This document shows positions 34,728-45,064 of a stretch of 61,636 nt of DNA, piece after piece. How positions within the stretch are numbered: position 1 is the first letter of the stretch; every line of letters begins with the position of its first letter. The notes beneath the pieces are model-generated. The model was not told the origin of the DNA. It saw nothing but the letters and a program-made list of their open reading frames with translations, and did not search any database. The position numbers and the translations under genes were made by a program. Origin of the DNA: Herbinix sp. (GTDB taxonomy: Bacteria > Bacillota > Clostridia > Lachnospirales > Lachnospiraceae); NCBI GenBank assembly GCA_029238935.1, contig JAQZBN010000045.1, positions 1 to 61,636 of the forward strand, in the 5' to 3' direction.

Positions 34728-36659
34728 ATGAGAAAAGAGACTATGACCGTTGGTCAGGCGTTAGTAAAATTCTTAGATGCACAGTATGTCAGCCTGGATG
34801 GAAAAGAAGAAAAATTTGTAGATGGTGTATTTACCATCTTTGGACATGGAATTGTCTGTGGCTTAGGCCAGGCATTGGATGAAAATCCTGGCAGTTTGAA
34901 TGTTTATCAGGGACGAAATGAACAGGGAATGGCCCATGTAGCGGCAGGCTTTGCAAAGCAGAATAATCGCAGGAAGATCATAGCCTGCGCATCTTCCATC
35001 GGACCAGGTGCTGCCAATATGGTAACCGCTGTGGCAGATGCTACGGCAAATAATGTACCTCTTCTTGTATTAACAGGAGATACCTTCGCTACCAGACAGC
35101 CGGATCCGGTATTACAACAGGTAGAACAATTTCATGATGCATCAATAACAACCAGTGATGCATTCCGCCCAGTATCCAGATACTGGGATAGAGTACACCG
35201 TCCGGAGCAGCTGATGACTGCGCTCCTCAATGCGATGAGAGTACTGACTGATCCGGAAAAAGCCGGTGGTGTATGTATTACATTACCACAAGATGTGCAG
35301 GGAGAAAGCTTCGCATTTCCGGATTACTTCTTTAAGAAACGAGTGCACAGAATATCAAGGGTGGTTGCGGATCCTTTGGAGCTTACAGAAGCTGCGGAGC
35401 TATTGCTTCGTAAAAAGAAACCGATGATGATCATTGGTGGCGGAGTAAGATATTCCGAAGCAGGAGATAAGGTAGTTGAATTCTGTGAAAAATACAATAT
35501 TCCTTTCGGGGAAACTCAATCCGGCAAGAGTGCGATTCCTACTTCGCACTATTTAAATCTTGGAGGAATCGGAGTTACCGGTAATAGTGCGGCGAATACC
35601 ATCGCAGCAGAAGCAGACTTAATTATTGGTGTAGGTACCAGACTAACTGACTTTACAACCGGTTCAAAAGAATTATTCCGTAATCCTGAGGTAGAGTTTA
35701 TCTTAATCAACGTTTCCAGATTCCATGCGGAAAAATTAGATGCTATGCCCGTAGTTGCAGATGCAAAAGCAGGGTTAGAGGGGCTTTTGATAGAATTACA
35801 GGATAAAGATTATCATACAACCTATACCAGGGAAATAAAAGATGCGAAGGTTAATTGGGATACGGAGATGGAATTCTTAACCGGTATGCAATACGGTGAG
35901 GGTTATGAGTCTTTAGTAAAAGCAAAAGAACCAGGTGTGGAAGAAGAGTTTGTCAAAGCAACCGGTGGTGTGATTACGCAGACTGGAGCAATTGGTTTAA
36001 TCCGTGAGTTGATAGAAAAAGATGCAATTGTAGTAGGCTCTTCCGGTAGCTTACCCGGTGATCTTCAGAGAATGTGGACGACCGAAGTGAAAGACTCTTA
36101 CCATATGGAATATGGCTATTCCTGCATGGGATATGAGATAGCAGCAACTTTAGGAGCAAAGATGGCAAAACCGGAGCAGCCTTGTTATGCAATGGTAGGA
36201 GATGGATCTTTTATGATGCTTCATTCCGAGATAGCAACAGCACTTCAAGAGAATAAGAAGATTACGGTACTGCTCTTTGATAACTGCGGTTTTGGATGTA
36301 TCAATAATCTTCAGATGGGTAAAGGAATAGGAAGTCTCGCTACTATGTTCCGATATCGTAATGAGGAGACAAAGAAGCAGGATGGCAATCTGATCACGAC
36401 TGACTTCGCTATGATCGGTCGTGGTTATGGAATGACCACCTTTACTGCAAGAACCATGAATGAATTAAGGTTCGCCCTGGAAGAGGCTAAGAAAACAGAC
36501 AACAGTGTATTAATTGATTTGAAGATACTTCCAAAATCAATGACCGATGGGTATGGTTCCTGGTGGCATGTTGGCCTCGGAGACAGTGATACCAATGAAA
36601 AAATTAAAGCGTCCTATGAAGACAGACAAAGTCATCTGGAGCATGCGAGGATGTATTAA
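34728..36659 (+). CDS. iolD: 3D-(3,5/4)-trihydroxycyclohexane-1,2-dione hydrolase, ThDP-dependent
   Basis: A 643-residue thiamine-diphosphate enzyme. The Pyr domain contains the conserved glutamate in [19 protein letters not shown]. The central domain (about 215-370) follows. The PP domain holds the metal/ThDP motif [20 protein letters not shown] to NCGFGCINN. It opens the cyclohexane ring of the trihydroxy-dione to 5-deoxy-glucuronate. Length matches IolD (about 640), longer than acetolactate synthase. ATG 34728 is seven bases after GGGAGG; the TTG at 34713 is upstream of the site. It lies between iolB and iolE. Confidence 0.95.
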   Translation: MRKETMTVGQALVKFLDAQYVSLDGKEEKFVDGVFTIFGHGIVCGLGQALDENPGSLNVYQGRNEQGMAHVAAGFAKQNNRRKIIACASSIGPGAANMVTAVADATANNVPLLVLTGDTFATRQPDPVLQQVEQFHDASITTSDAFRPVSRYWDRVHRPEQLMTALLNAMRVLTDPEKAGGVCITLPQDVQGESFAFPDYFFKKRVHRISRVVADPLELTEAAELLLRKKKPMMIIGGGVRYSEAGDKVVEFCEKYNIPFGETQSGKSAIPTSHYLNLGGIGVTGNSAANTIAAEADLIIGVGTRLTDFTTGSKELFRNPEVEFILINVSRFHAEKLDAMPVVADAKAGLEGLLIELQDKDYHTTYTREIKDAKVNWDTEMEFLTGMQYGEGYESLVKAKEPGVEEEFVKATGGVITQTGAIGLIRELIEKDAIVVGSSGSLPGDLQRMWTTEVKDSYHMEYGYSCMGYEIAATLGAKMAKPEQPCYAMVGDGSFMMLHSEIATALQENKKITVLLFDNCGFGCINNLQMGKGIGSLATMFRYRNEETKKQDGNLITTDFAMIGRGYGMTTFTARTMNELRFALEEAKKTDNSVLIDLKILPKSMTDGYGSWWHVGLGDSDTNEKIKASYEDRQSHLEHARMY

Positions 36660-36793
36660 TCAGCGAGGAACTAAATAGGAAGGTAAATGTATTAGCATAT
36701 TATTATTGAATTAATAAATGCAATAATTTATGGTATTAGTGAGAATTGTTCTATAAGAGAATTATAAAAAACTATATACTTGGAGGTAAAATT

Positions 36794-37690
36794 ATGTTAA
36801 ACAAAGAAACATTAAAACTAGGTATTGCACCTATTGGCTGGACCAATGATGATATGCCTGCTCTCGGGGGAGAGAATACCTTTGAACAATGCATCAGTGA
36901 GATGGCTCTGGCTGGCTTTACAGGCTGTGAAGTAGGTAATAAATATCCTAAGGATACCAAAGTATTGAAGGAAGCACTTGATCTAAGAGGAATGCGTATT
37001 GCAAGTAAATGGTTCTCCTCCTTCTTAGTAACGAGACCTTATGAAGAAACCGAAGCTGAATTTATTAAGGAACTGGATTATCTTCAGGCTATGGGTGCTA
37101 ATCGTATTAATGTATCCGAACAAAGCTACTCCGTACAGGGAAAAGAAGAGCTATCTATCTTTGATCATAAAGTATACTTTAAAGATGAAGAATGGGACAG
37201 ATTCTGCGAAGGCTTAAATAAACTTGGCAAAGTGGCATCTGACCGTGGTTTTAAATTATGTTTCCATCATCATATGGGGACAGGAGTTCAGACCATCGCT
37301 GAGACCGAGCGTATGTTAGACAATACCGATAAGGATTATGTATTCTTATGTTACGATACCGGGCATTTCACATTTTCCGGAGAAGACCCCTTATACATAC
37401 TAAAAAAATATCCTGAGAGAATTGGTCATGTACATCTAAAGGATGTTAGAAAAGATGTATTAGAAAATGCAACCAAAGAAAAATGGTCCTTCTTAAAAGC
37501 GGTTCGTGAAGGTACTTTCACTGTACCAGGGGATGGATGCGTTGATTTTGCTTCCGTTTTTGCAGAGCTTGAAAAATGTGGTTATGAAGGTTGGTTATTA
37601 GTGGAAGCAGAACAGGATCCGGCAAAAGCAAACCCGTTCCGCTATGCTAAAATGGCACGCAACTATATCAAACAAATGACTGATTTATAG
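36794..37690 (+). CDS. iolE: Inosose dehydratase
   Basis: A 298-residue TIM-barrel of the xylose-isomerase-like family. The opening LGIAPIGWTNDDMPALGGEN is the IolE hallmark. Metal ligands lie in LCFHHHMGTGVQ, LCYDTGHFTFSGEDPL and IGHVHLKDVR, and a C-terminal LLVEAEQDP gives a further acidic ligand. It dehydrates scyllo-inosose to the trihydroxycyclohexane-dione used by IolD. ATG 36794 follows TGGAGG. The preceding 134-bp gap is AT-rich with no terminator seen. Confidence 0.95.
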   Translation: MLNKETLKLGIAPIGWTNDDMPALGGENTFEQCISEMALAGFTGCEVGNKYPKDTKVLKEALDLRGMRIASKWFSSFLVTRPYEETEAEFIKELDYLQAMGANRINVSEQSYSVQGKEELSIFDHKVYFKDEEWDRFCEGLNKLGKVASDRGFKLCFHHHMGTGVQTIAETERMLDNTDKDYVFLCYDTGHFTFSGEDPLYILKKYPERIGHVHLKDVRKDVLENATKEKWSFLKAVREGTFTVPGDGCVDFASVFAELEKCGYEGWLLVEAEQDPAKANPFRYAKMARNYIKQMTDL

Positions 37691-37701
37691 GAGGATTTGG
37701 A

Positions 37702-39204
37702 ATGGAGAAATTAAAATACTTTGCAGGCGGACAATATGTAGCTTCAAAGACAGAAAAATATAACGAGGTATATAACCCAAGTACAGGGGAAGTAACCGCA
37801 TTGGTACCATGCTGTACGAAGGAAGAAGTAGAAGAAGTAATCGGAATTGCGAAAAAAGCTTATGAAAGCTGGTCCAAGGTTCCGGTAGTTAAGAGAGTTC
37901 AGGTATTATATAAATTACGTCAATTGATTGATGAGCATATGGATGAGCTTACCTACTTAGTAGCTCAGGAACACGGTAAAGTTTGGGAGGAAGCACAGGG
38001 TGATGTATTAAAAGCGAAGGAAGGAACAGAACTGGCTTGCTCTGCTCCAAGTCTTATTTTAGGAGAGGCCATGATGAACACCTCCTCAGGCTTTGATACT
38101 GTTCTTTACCGCGAGTCCCTTGGTGTATTTGCAGGAATTGTTCCATTTAATTTCCCAGCAATGATTCCGATGGGATGGATGGCACCTATGTGTATCGCTG
38201 CCGGTAATACCATTGTACTTAAGGTGTCCAGCTTCACACCAAGAACAGCACTTCGTTTTGCTGAGCTTTACAAAGAAGCGGGTCTTCCGGACGGTGTATT
38301 AAATATCGTAACCTGTTCCAGAAGAGAAGCAGAAATCTTCTTAACTCATCCAGACATTAAGGGTATTTCCTTCGTAGGATCAACTTCAGTCGGAAAGCAT
38401 ATCTACTCTGTAGCAGCAGAACACGGTAAAAGAGTTCAAGCGTTATGTGAAGCAAAGAACCATGCTCTTGTTCTTAAGGATGCTCCGATTGACCGTTCCG
38501 CAGCAGGAATTATTAATTCAGCCTTTGGTTGTGCGGGAGAACGCTGCATGGCACTGCCGGTTGTCGTAGTAGAAGAAGAGGTTGCTGATCAGCTGGTAGC
38601 ATCTTTGGTTGAATTATCAAAGAAGCTCAAAATTGGTCCTGCCTACGATAAATCCTCCACTTTAGGACCTGTGGTTAACAAAGAGCATAAGGAGCGGGTA
38701 ATTGGATGGATTAATAAAGGTATCGAAGAAGGTGCAAAGCTTGTACTGGATGGTAGAGATGTGACGGTTGAAAATTATGAAAATGGCTATTATCTCGGAC
38801 CAACGATCTTTGATTATGTAACTGAAGATATGACAGTCGGTGCACAAGAGGTATTCGGACCGGTTCTTTGCATTAAGAGAGTAAAGAGCTTTGAAGAAGG
38901 ATTACAGATCATGAATAACAATCCTTTTGCTAATGGATCCGTAATATTTACCCAGAATGGTTATTATGCAAGAGAATTCGCAGCAAGAACCCATGGTGGT
39001 ATGGTAGGTGTTAATGTAGGTATTCCGGTTCCGGTTGGCGTATTTCCATTCTCCGGACATAAGGATTCTTTCTTTGGGGATCTGCATTGTCTTGGTAAGG
39101 ATGGAATTAAGTTCTATACTGAGAGTAAATGTGTAACCACAAGATGGTTTGACGAAGAAGAAATGAAGAAAACGGTTGTATCGACTTGGGACGGAACCAT
39201 TTAA
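37702..39204 (+). CDS. iolA: Methylmalonate/malonate-semialdehyde dehydrogenase (CoA-acylating)
   Basis: A 500-residue aldehyde dehydrogenase. Landmarks are FAGIVPFNFPAMIPMGWMAP (cofactor domain), FVGSTSVGKHIY, and the catalytic cysteine in GCAGERCMALPVVV near residue 280. The C-terminal YTESKCVTTRWF is typical of the MMSDH branch. It converts malonate semialdehyde to acetyl-CoA and CO2, closing the inositol pathway. It lies 11 bases after iolE with a GGAGG binding site. No terminator with a T-run was recognised after it; the following 240 bases contain a tandem repeat. Confidence 0.94.
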   Translation: MEKLKYFAGGQYVASKTEKYNEVYNPSTGEVTALVPCCTKEEVEEVIGIAKKAYESWSKVPVVKRVQVLYKLRQLIDEHMDELTYLVAQEHGKVWEEAQGDVLKAKEGTELACSAPSLILGEAMMNTSSGFDTVLYRESLGVFAGIVPFNFPAMIPMGWMAPMCIAAGNTIVLKVSSFTPRTALRFAELYKEAGLPDGVLNIVTCSRREAEIFLTHPDIKGISFVGSTSVGKHIYSVAAEHGKRVQALCEAKNHALVLKDAPIDRSAAGIINSAFGCAGERCMALPVVVVEEEVADQLVASLVELSKKLKIGPAYDKSSTLGPVVNKEHKERVIGWINKGIEEGAKLVLDGRDVTVENYENGYYLGPTIFDYVTEDMTVGAQEVFGPVLCIKRVKSFEEGLQIMNNNPFANGSVIFTQNGYYAREFAARTHGGMVGVNVGIPVPVGVFPFSGHKDSFFGDLHCLGKDGIKFYTESKCVTTRWFDEEEMKKTVVSTWDGTI

Positions 39205-39243
39205 AATGGTATCGATAAGAATTATAGATAGAATTTAGATAAT

Positions 39244-39285
39244 GAAATATAGATAAAGAAATATAAATAAAGAAATATAGATAAA
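39244..39285. repeat. Three 14-bp tandem units after iolA
   Basis: GAAATATAGATAAA, GAAATATAAATAAA and GAAATATAGATAAA lie head to tail, with weaker copies on both sides (about 39,220-39,300). Confidence 0.85.
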
Positions 39286-39448
39286 TAATTATATAAACAT
39301 TAAAGAAAAAGATAGTTAAAAAGTGTAGATAAAATTTATTGATAAATAGTATATCAATGAGTCTGAGGACAAGAAAAAGGGGAAGTGTTGCAAGCATTTG
39401 ATGCAGCGATATTAGCGATACAATGACGTATTTTACATAGGAGGAAAG

Positions 39449-41569
39449 ATGAGAAACTTGGGTAAAAGATGGAAAGGTACTGTAGGTACCCTGAAAAATA
39501 AAAACGAAAAATCCCAGAGAAGTTCGTTCAAAGATTTTATTAAAATTTTCACCTTAATACGAGCGAAATTAATCATGGCATTTTTGGTACCGGTAATCTT
39601 TATTATTGTACTCGGTGTGTTATCGTATTCGAAAGCTTCAGAAGGTCTGGTAAATAGCTATGAAAGCTCAACCCTATCCAATATCTCCAATATGGCAAGA
39701 TATTTGGATTTTGGATTTAATATCGTATCTTCAAAAGCAGAGATGTTAAATTCGAATAAAACCCTGCAAGGTTATTACTCCGGCAGCTATAAGTCCAATA
39801 GTATGGATGAAACAACCCGTTACAGGGAAATACAATCCTTAATTACGACGAACATTATGTCAGAAGAATACATCCAAAATATCTATATTCTGGCTGATTA
39901 TGGAACTGCAATCTCCGGTAATGGTACACTAACCTCAAGACTTGTTTATAAGGATTTTATTACAGATGGTGAAGGTGCAACGTTAATTAGCAATAATATG
40001 AAAGATGCCTGGGTAGGAACACATCCTTATTTGGACACACAATCATTATCCACACAGGACAAATATTCTATTAGTTACATAAGAAACCTATATAGTGCTG
40101 CAAATAAGCCGATCGGAAGTATAGTGCTGGATGTATCCTATGATTTTGTAAAGGATCTTCTGGCAGGAAGCGGTCTTCCCAAGGAAAGTGTATTGGCTTT
40201 CATTACAAAGGATGGCAGGGAAATCATAAATGGTGATATTCCGGAGAATTTTAAATTCTTTGAGCAATCTTATTACACAAGCGCAACAGAAAATGAAGAT
40301 TATCAATATGTCGATTTTAACAAAGGTAATTATCTATTTGTTTATTCGAAGGTTCCTACTAGCGAAGGTATGTTGTGTGCGTTAATTCCAAAGGAATTTA
40401 TCATGAAGCAAGCAAATGCTGTGAAAAATATTACATTAATTGTAGTTGTTGCAGCTTCTATCATAGCAATTGCTTTCGGAACTTTTATGGCTTCAGGATT
40501 TAGTAGTACGATTAGACGGATTATTCGTGTATTGCAAAAAACCGAAACCGGTGATCTAACCGGTGTTATTACGGTAAAAAGAACCGATGAATTCCGTATC
40601 CTTGGAAAAAGCATTAATGATATGATTCTTAGTATGTTGAAACTAATTAAAAAGATGGCAGGCATCAGTAAGACAGTATCTCAATCAGCTACTGTTGTAT
40701 CAGAGAGTTCTACCATTCTGGTAAGCGCTACGAAAAATATTTCAGAAGCGGTAAGCGATATTGAACAAGGTGTAACACAGCAAGCAGTGGATGCAGAAAA
40801 TTGCCTTCATCAGATGGCTGACCTTGCAGATCGAATTAATGCTGTATACAGCAATACTCACAATATTGAGCAGATTGCAAATAACACCAAAGATATTGTT
40901 AATAATGGTATGGTGATTGTCGGTAACTTAGGCAGTAAAGCAAAGGACACTACAGATATAACCCGTACTGTAATTGAAGATATCGAGAATTTAGAGAAGG
41001 AATCCAGATCAATCACCAGTATCATCGGAACGATAAATGAGATTGCCGAACAAACTAATTTGCTCTCCTTAAATGCATCCATAGAGGCTGCAAGAGCAGG
41101 AAGTGCAGGTAAAGGATTTACAGTAGTAGCAGAGGAGATTCGAAAGCTAGCAGAGCAATCCATCAAGGCCTCCAATGAGATTGGAAAGATCATTCAAAAG
41201 ATCGAGAATCAAACACAGAAGACGGTAGTCACCGCGCGAAATGCAGAAAGCATCGTCCTATCCCAGGAAGAAGCATTACGAAGCACAATCAATGTTTTTA
41301 CAGATATCAATCATCATGTCGAGAATCTAACTGACAATCTGAATCAGATCGCTGGTGGTATTGAAGGAATTGAACATGCCAAGGATGATACTTTAAATTC
41401 AATCGAGAGTATTTCCGCAACGGCACAAGAAGCCGCAGCGGCAGCAAATGAACTAAGCGTGACAGCAGAGCAGCAGTTATCAGAAGTAAATAAGTTAAAC
41501 GATGTTGTGCAGCAATTAAGCAGTGATGCAATCAATATGGAAGAAGCGGTAAGTATATTTAAGGTGTGA
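39449..41569 (+). CDS. Methyl-accepting chemotaxis protein with extracellular sensor
   Basis: A 706-residue chemoreceptor. A charged N-terminus (1-35) precedes helix 1 (about 42-62). The extracytoplasmic ligand-binding region (about 65-325) looks like a double-Cache sensor. Helix 2 (about 328-350) leads to HAMP (about 350-405, [17 protein letters not shown]) and then a long signalling coil. The hairpin tip is [25 protein letters not shown] followed by [18 protein letters not shown]. Dimers of these proteins control CheA at the membrane. Start ATG 39449 follows AGGAGGAAAG. Lying after the inositol operon, it might sense inositol or a related sugar, but only adjacency supports that. Confidence 0.93.
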   Translation: MRNLGKRWKGTVGTLKNKNEKSQRSSFKDFIKIFTLIRAKLIMAFLVPVIFIIVLGVLSYSKASEGLVNSYESSTLSNISNMARYLDFGFNIVSSKAEMLNSNKTLQGYYSGSYKSNSMDETTRYREIQSLITTNIMSEEYIQNIYILADYGTAISGNGTLTSRLVYKDFITDGEGATLISNNMKDAWVGTHPYLDTQSLSTQDKYSISYIRNLYSAANKPIGSIVLDVSYDFVKDLLAGSGLPKESVLAFITKDGREIINGDIPENFKFFEQSYYTSATENEDYQYVDFNKGNYLFVYSKVPTSEGMLCALIPKEFIMKQANAVKNITLIVVVAASIIAIAFGTFMASGFSSTIRRIIRVLQKTETGDLTGVITVKRTDEFRILGKSINDMILSMLKLIKKMAGISKTVSQSATVVSESSTILVSATKNISEAVSDIEQGVTQQAVDAENCLHQMADLADRINAVYSNTHNIEQIANNTKDIVNNGMVIVGNLGSKAKDTTDITRTVIEDIENLEKESRSITSIIGTINEIAEQTNLLSLNASIEAARAGSAGKGFTVVAEEIRKLAEQSIKASNEIGKIIQKIENQTQKTVVTARNAESIVLSQEEALRSTINVFTDINHHVENLTDNLNQIAGGIEGIEHAKDDTLNSIESISATAQEAAAAANELSVTAEQQLSEVNKLNDVVQQLSSDAINMEEAVSIFKV

Positions 41570-41594
41570 TGGGTTGAATACAAAGTTAATTCGA

Positions 41595-41662
41595 ATGATA
41601 CCACTTAATAAATGATACCAATTATTAAATGATACTACTTAATCAGCGATACCACGCAAAAA
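41595..41662. repeat. Four 17-bp tandem units after the chemoreceptor gene
   Basis: ATGATACCACTTAATAA, ATGATACCAATTATTAA, ATGATACTACTTAATCA and a diverged fourth copy run at 41595, 41612, 41629 and 41646. Confidence 0.85.
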
Positions 41663-41749
41663 ATGAGAGTACATCGATATAAGAACATTGTCTCATTTAC
41701 ATTATTAGTACATTAATAGACCTCATTATCTCAGGAGGTATCAAAAATA

Positions 41750-41797
41750 AAAAGGAAATGCAATTACAGATGAAACATTGCATTTCCTTTTTTATTT
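41750..41797. terminator. Bidirectional terminator between convergent genes
   Basis: AAAAGGAAATGCAA (41750-41763) and TTGCATTTCCTTTT (41778-41791) form a perfect 14-bp stem. T-rich tails follow on both strands (TTTATTTGG on plus; TTTTTATTTTTGA on minus). Confidence 0.92.
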
Positions 41798-41816
41798 GGT
41801 ATGTGATTGTATATTA

Positions 41817-42905
41817 TTATGCTTCTTTCTTTTTAATAGGGATATAGACACTGGACCCTTGTTCATATTGTGAGATGATCAGATCGTAAAAACCAGTGGA
41901 ATAATCCGGTTCATACTCAGGATGTTTTTGGAAGAACAAAACATCCTTGGCTCCTTCATAGAAGATGGAAGGGTTATCGTTATTGACTTGCATCTGATAA
42001 AAATGTACATATAATCTACTAGGAAGAGTGATCCCTGTTAACTTCTCAGGAACTGAATTCAGATTGGCAACCTGCCTACCCATAAATCCTGGTACACCAT
42101 CATCTGTCTGAAAACCGAAGGAGACATATTGGTTCATATTGAGAGCTCCCGCAACATCCCAATCGATGGTGTTCTCAATATCGAATAAATCAAACATACA
42201 CTGTATACCTTCTCCTACGCAACCGATTGCATTGATTGAAGGTAAAGTTACAATCTCCCAGCTAATAGAATCATAGCGTTCCTCTTCTGTAGCAGGAATC
42301 TTCACCGGTTCATAAGCGCTTAGTAATTCACCTTTTTCATCAAAGAAATGGTAGGGGAATAAATTCTTATTATAGACATAACCACTGCTTTCACGAAAGT
42401 CAGTGTAGGAAAAAGAAGAGACCGTATTCTTTGCATTTTCATCAGAGCGTTTTGTTCTTTTGCCATATCTTCCGGCAGGACAGGTAAAAATTACTGTATT
42501 GGGTGGTAGTGCTTCCGGTAAATGATCTATATTATTGACTTCCACACCAACAATATAAGTAAACTCTATACCAGTCTTTACGTCTGCCATAACAGCGATA
42601 TAGTTTCCCGGAGTTTTATTTCCCACCAGTGTTTCCAGCAGCTGACAGGTTCCGTCTTTCATATATCGTTGTGCTGTTTGAATAATATCAAGGGATGAGG
42701 AAGGTCGATATTCGATGCGGACACCAACGATTGTCATTTCGGCTCTGTCAACAATACTACAATCATCGTTTAAGGCTGTTACCAGAGTTTCGGATGCAAC
42801 GAAGGATTTCTTCAGATATTCTGCCATATGAAGAATTTCAGGTTTGCGTTTGGGACTATAGCTTTCTCCTTCATTATCTACATTTAATTTTTCTGCTGTA
42901 TTCAT
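41817..42905 (-). CDS. Tandem GyrI-like (effector-binding) protein without HTH
   Basis: A 362-residue soluble protein. Two GyrI-like/AraC effector-binding-type domains are visible. One covers about 55-150 (VEYRP-like ligand pocket segment, TYIVGVEVNNIDHLPEALPP, FTCPAGRYGKR). The second covers about 195-355 (YDSISWEIVTLPSINAIGCVGEG, RLYVHFYQM). There is no DNA-binding domain. GyrI-like domains bind small hydrophobic or cationic compounds. The upstream neighbour on the same strand is an AraC regulator that ends in similar domains, so this may be a companion ligand sink or a duplicated sensor that lost its HTH. A bidirectional terminator follows. Confidence 0.65.
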   Translation of the reverse strand: MNTAEKLNVDNEGESYSPKRKPEILHMAEYLKKSFVASETLVTALNDDCSIVDRAEMTIVGVRIEYRPSSSLDIIQTAQRYMKDGTCQLLETLVGNKTPGNYIAVMADVKTGIEFTYIVGVEVNNIDHLPEALPPNTVIFTCPAGRYGKRTKRSDENAKNTVSSFSYTDFRESSGYVYNKNLFPYHFFDEKGELLSAYEPVKIPATEEERYDSISWEIVTLPSINAIGCVGEGIQCMFDLFDIENTIDWDVAGALNMNQYVSFGFQTDDGVPGFMGRQVANLNSVPEKLTGITLPSRLYVHFYQMQVNNDNPSIFYEGAKDVLFFQKHPEYEPDYSTGFYDLIISQYEQGSSVYIPIKKKEA

Positions 42906-42996
42906 GTGTGATCTCCTTTTATTTTTTCTTAACTATAACACCACTTTTATGAAACGTATTGTCCGTTTTTAACAATTTTATATGAATATAAATGTA

Positions 42997-44304
42997 TTAA
43001 ATATCACACTTAGCATAGAGCTTCATTCTTACCTGATCATCATTAAAATTGTTATTTTTTACTTCATAAATCGTAAAAATTTTAGGTTCTTTCTTGGAAA
43101 AGCCATGCTGTAACATCCAGCGTATTAAATGATCCCGTTGGATACTATAATCTCCACAGCAGTCATCTTCTAAAACAGCGTAAGAGCCTGGTGGGCTGTG
43201 AATTAATTCGACTTCTTTTGATTTGGGTAATTCTGGTAATGCGGATAAATCATCGATTTTTATGCCGCTTTCATAATAAGTAGTGTCATAGGAGAGATAG
43301 AACTCAGTTGCTTGATACATTATGTTAGGAGCGTGGTCCATTAAAAAATTGGTGATCAATCGTGCTGAGGTTTCTTCTTTATCCACCCCTGGTTGAACAT
43401 TGATGATAAAGCTCATCGCAGGAAGCTCTTGAATGGAAATGGTACGAAAAACCTGATTCTTTTTCACAGGCAAATATAGTTTAAGCCTTTGAACACGATT
43501 TTCCTTTTCCTTTAAAAAGTATTCTTCAAAAAAATCTTCTTGACTTCGGGTAAACATACTGGCTCTTAACCAAGTATTATATAGATAATTCCACCCGGAA
43601 AGTATCTCGCATTCCTCATTTTTAACGATACAGGAGGCATAAGTTCCGGAATATTCTATGCGTATCGTTGTCTTTGGAAAATAACGATTTGGAAAGACAC
43701 TTTCCCATAAAGCCATATCCTTGACCGCTATATTCAACTCATATTGAAACTGATTTTCTGTTTGTCCAATATTTCTGCCAAACAGCCGCAAGATATTACC
43801 TGCTAAGAAGGGATATTCTGAGATTAATTCATATAAGCAGGAAATGGCTCTTGCTTCAATACCGTTTTGTTGGCGGGTAGAGTACATAATGGATAATGTT
43901 ATGGGAAACATTTCATATTCCACTTTTACAGGAAAGCTAGGTATTTCCTGATGGAATGTAGGTGTAAAATAAAAATACGCCTCACTGCTCTTATAAACGT
44001 AGGGTGTGACTCCGAGAACAGATTTAAAGTATTTATGAAATGCTTGCTGAGTCTCAAACCCGTTCAAAAGTGCGACTTCAACTAAGGGAGTGTCAGTAAA
44101 CTTTAGGAGTGCACAAGCATTGGATAAATGCCTTTTTCTTATATATTCTTTTAGTGTATGTCCGGTATAAGCATAGAATTGCCGATATAATTGCATCAGT
44201 GAAACTGCACCTGCTTTGGCTGCTTCGTTTAAATCAATCGTTCCATCTAAATTCTGCTCGATATAATCCATTGTTTTCCTGATAGTATCATAGTGATAGG
44301 TCAT
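42997..44304 (-). CDS. AraC-family regulator with GyrI-like effector domains
   Basis: A 435-residue transcription factor. The AraC/XylS DNA-binding domain is N-terminal (residues 1-105), with both HTHs visible: IDLNEAAKAGAVSLMQLYRQF and PLVEVALLNGFETQQAFHKYF, then GVTPYVY. Residues about 115-435 resemble two GyrI-like effector domains, the second ending ELIHSPPGSYAVLEDDC and KIFTIYEVKNN. This is the Rob/SoxS-like arrangement that links drug or metabolite binding to transcription. It has its own sigma-A promoter and lies upstream of the HTH-less GyrI-like gene on the same strand (91-bp gap), probably co-regulated. The ligand is unknown. Confidence 0.88.
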   Translation of the reverse strand: MTYHYDTIRKTMDYIEQNLDGTIDLNEAAKAGAVSLMQLYRQFYAYTGHTLKEYIRKRHLSNACALLKFTDTPLVEVALLNGFETQQAFHKYFKSVLGVTPYVYKSSEAYFYFTPTFHQEIPSFPVKVEYEMFPITLSIMYSTRQQNGIEARAISCLYELISEYPFLAGNILRLFGRNIGQTENQFQYELNIAVKDMALWESVFPNRYFPKTTIRIEYSGTYASCIVKNEECEILSGWNYLYNTWLRASMFTRSQEDFFEEYFLKEKENRVQRLKLYLPVKKNQVFRTISIQELPAMSFIINVQPGVDKEETSARLITNFLMDHAPNIMYQATEFYLSYDTTYYESGIKIDDLSALPELPKSKEVELIHSPPGSYAVLEDDCCGDYSIQRDHLIRWMLQHGFSKKEPKIFTIYEVKNNNFNDDQVRMKLYAKCDI

Positions 44305-44342
44305 AGGGATCTCCTGTGTAAGTACTCTGATATCTTAAATTA

Positions 44343-44364
44343 ATGATGAGTGACGCATCACGGA
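44343..44364. promoter_or_regulatory. Operator-like palindrome downstream of the AraC promoter
   Basis: GTGACGCATCAC contains arms GTGA/TCAC, and TGATG/CATCA also pair in the same stretch. It lies just after the predicted transcription start of the AraC-type gene, where a bound protein would block transcription. Confidence 0.4.
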
Positions 44365-44374
44365 CCATATTGTT

Positions 44375-44403
44375 ATTATACTTGTGCTGGGTTTTATTGG
44401 CAA
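44375..44403 (-). promoter_or_regulatory. Sigma-A promoter of the AraC-family gene
   Basis: Reverse strand TTGCCA (44403-44398), a 17-bp spacer, then a perfect TATAAT (44380-44375), about 70 bp before the start codon. Confidence 0.8.
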
Positions 44404-44540
44404 ATAATATTTGATCTAGGATATATAATTTATAACATCAAGTACTCTATTTGAAGACAATAACAGAATGGAGAGCAATTAGATGTTTCTTAATAATTAT
44501 TTTTATTAAAATATAAGTTTGAGAATAAGATAAAAAATAG

Positions 44541-44569
44541 TTTTCATATGCAAACTAATATGGTAAAAT
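44541..44569 (+). promoter_or_regulatory. Promoter of the small cysteine-rich gene
   Basis: TTTTCA (44541-44546), a 17-bp spacer ending TGG, and TAAAAT (44564-44569), an extended -10 form. With the two elements for the divergent AraC gene, this accounts for the features seen in the 44,305-44,672 gap. Confidence 0.5.
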
Positions 44570-44672
44570 AAACCAGTAAATAAATGATAGGGATAAGTGC
44601 TTTACTATTTAACGTAGGAATGATTCGAACGAATCAAAGTACAAATTATAAGTATGAAGGGTGGAAAAACAA

Positions 44673-44897
44673 ATGGCAGAGATGAAGAAAGTAAAGGTGT
44701 GTAAAAAATGTTCCGGTTTTGATGTAACAAACTTAAAAGGGAAAGTGAAGACCAAGGACTATTCAACAGGTTGTATTGGACGGTGTGCAGCAAAAGAACC
44801 GGATTTAGAAGGAAAGGTTTATGGATATCTGAACGGAGAATTCGTTGTATGTGATACAGAAGATGAATTTTTTGGAAAAATAACTGAAATTGCGTAA
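44673..44897 (+). CDS. Small cysteine-rich protein (DUF1450-like)
   Basis: A 74-residue protein with four cysteines near the N-terminus arranged VKVCKKCSGFD and TGCIGRCA, then a C-terminal FVVCDTEDEFFGKI. The layout recalls DUF1450/thioredoxin-like ferredoxin small proteins, which may bind a metal or an iron-sulfur centre. ATG 44673 follows GAAGGGTGG by eight bases; GTG 44661 overlaps that site and is rejected. Single gene with its own promoter. Function unknown. Confidence 0.65.
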   Translation: MAEMKKVKVCKKCSGFDVTNLKGKVKTKDYSTGCIGRCAAKEPDLEGKVYGYLNGEFVVCDTEDEFFGKITEIA

Positions 44898-45064
44898 TCG
44901 AAATAATCTTAGTAGAAGGAATATATAGTAGATGTAATCAAAAGAACTTTCCAATCAAATCTATTTATAATTGAATTTTAATGTAATATCGATTGATTCT
45001 TTAATTTTAGTTCTATAGAATGAAATTAATAAAGTCAATTACTTTCAAGGGTTGGGAGGTTTAT

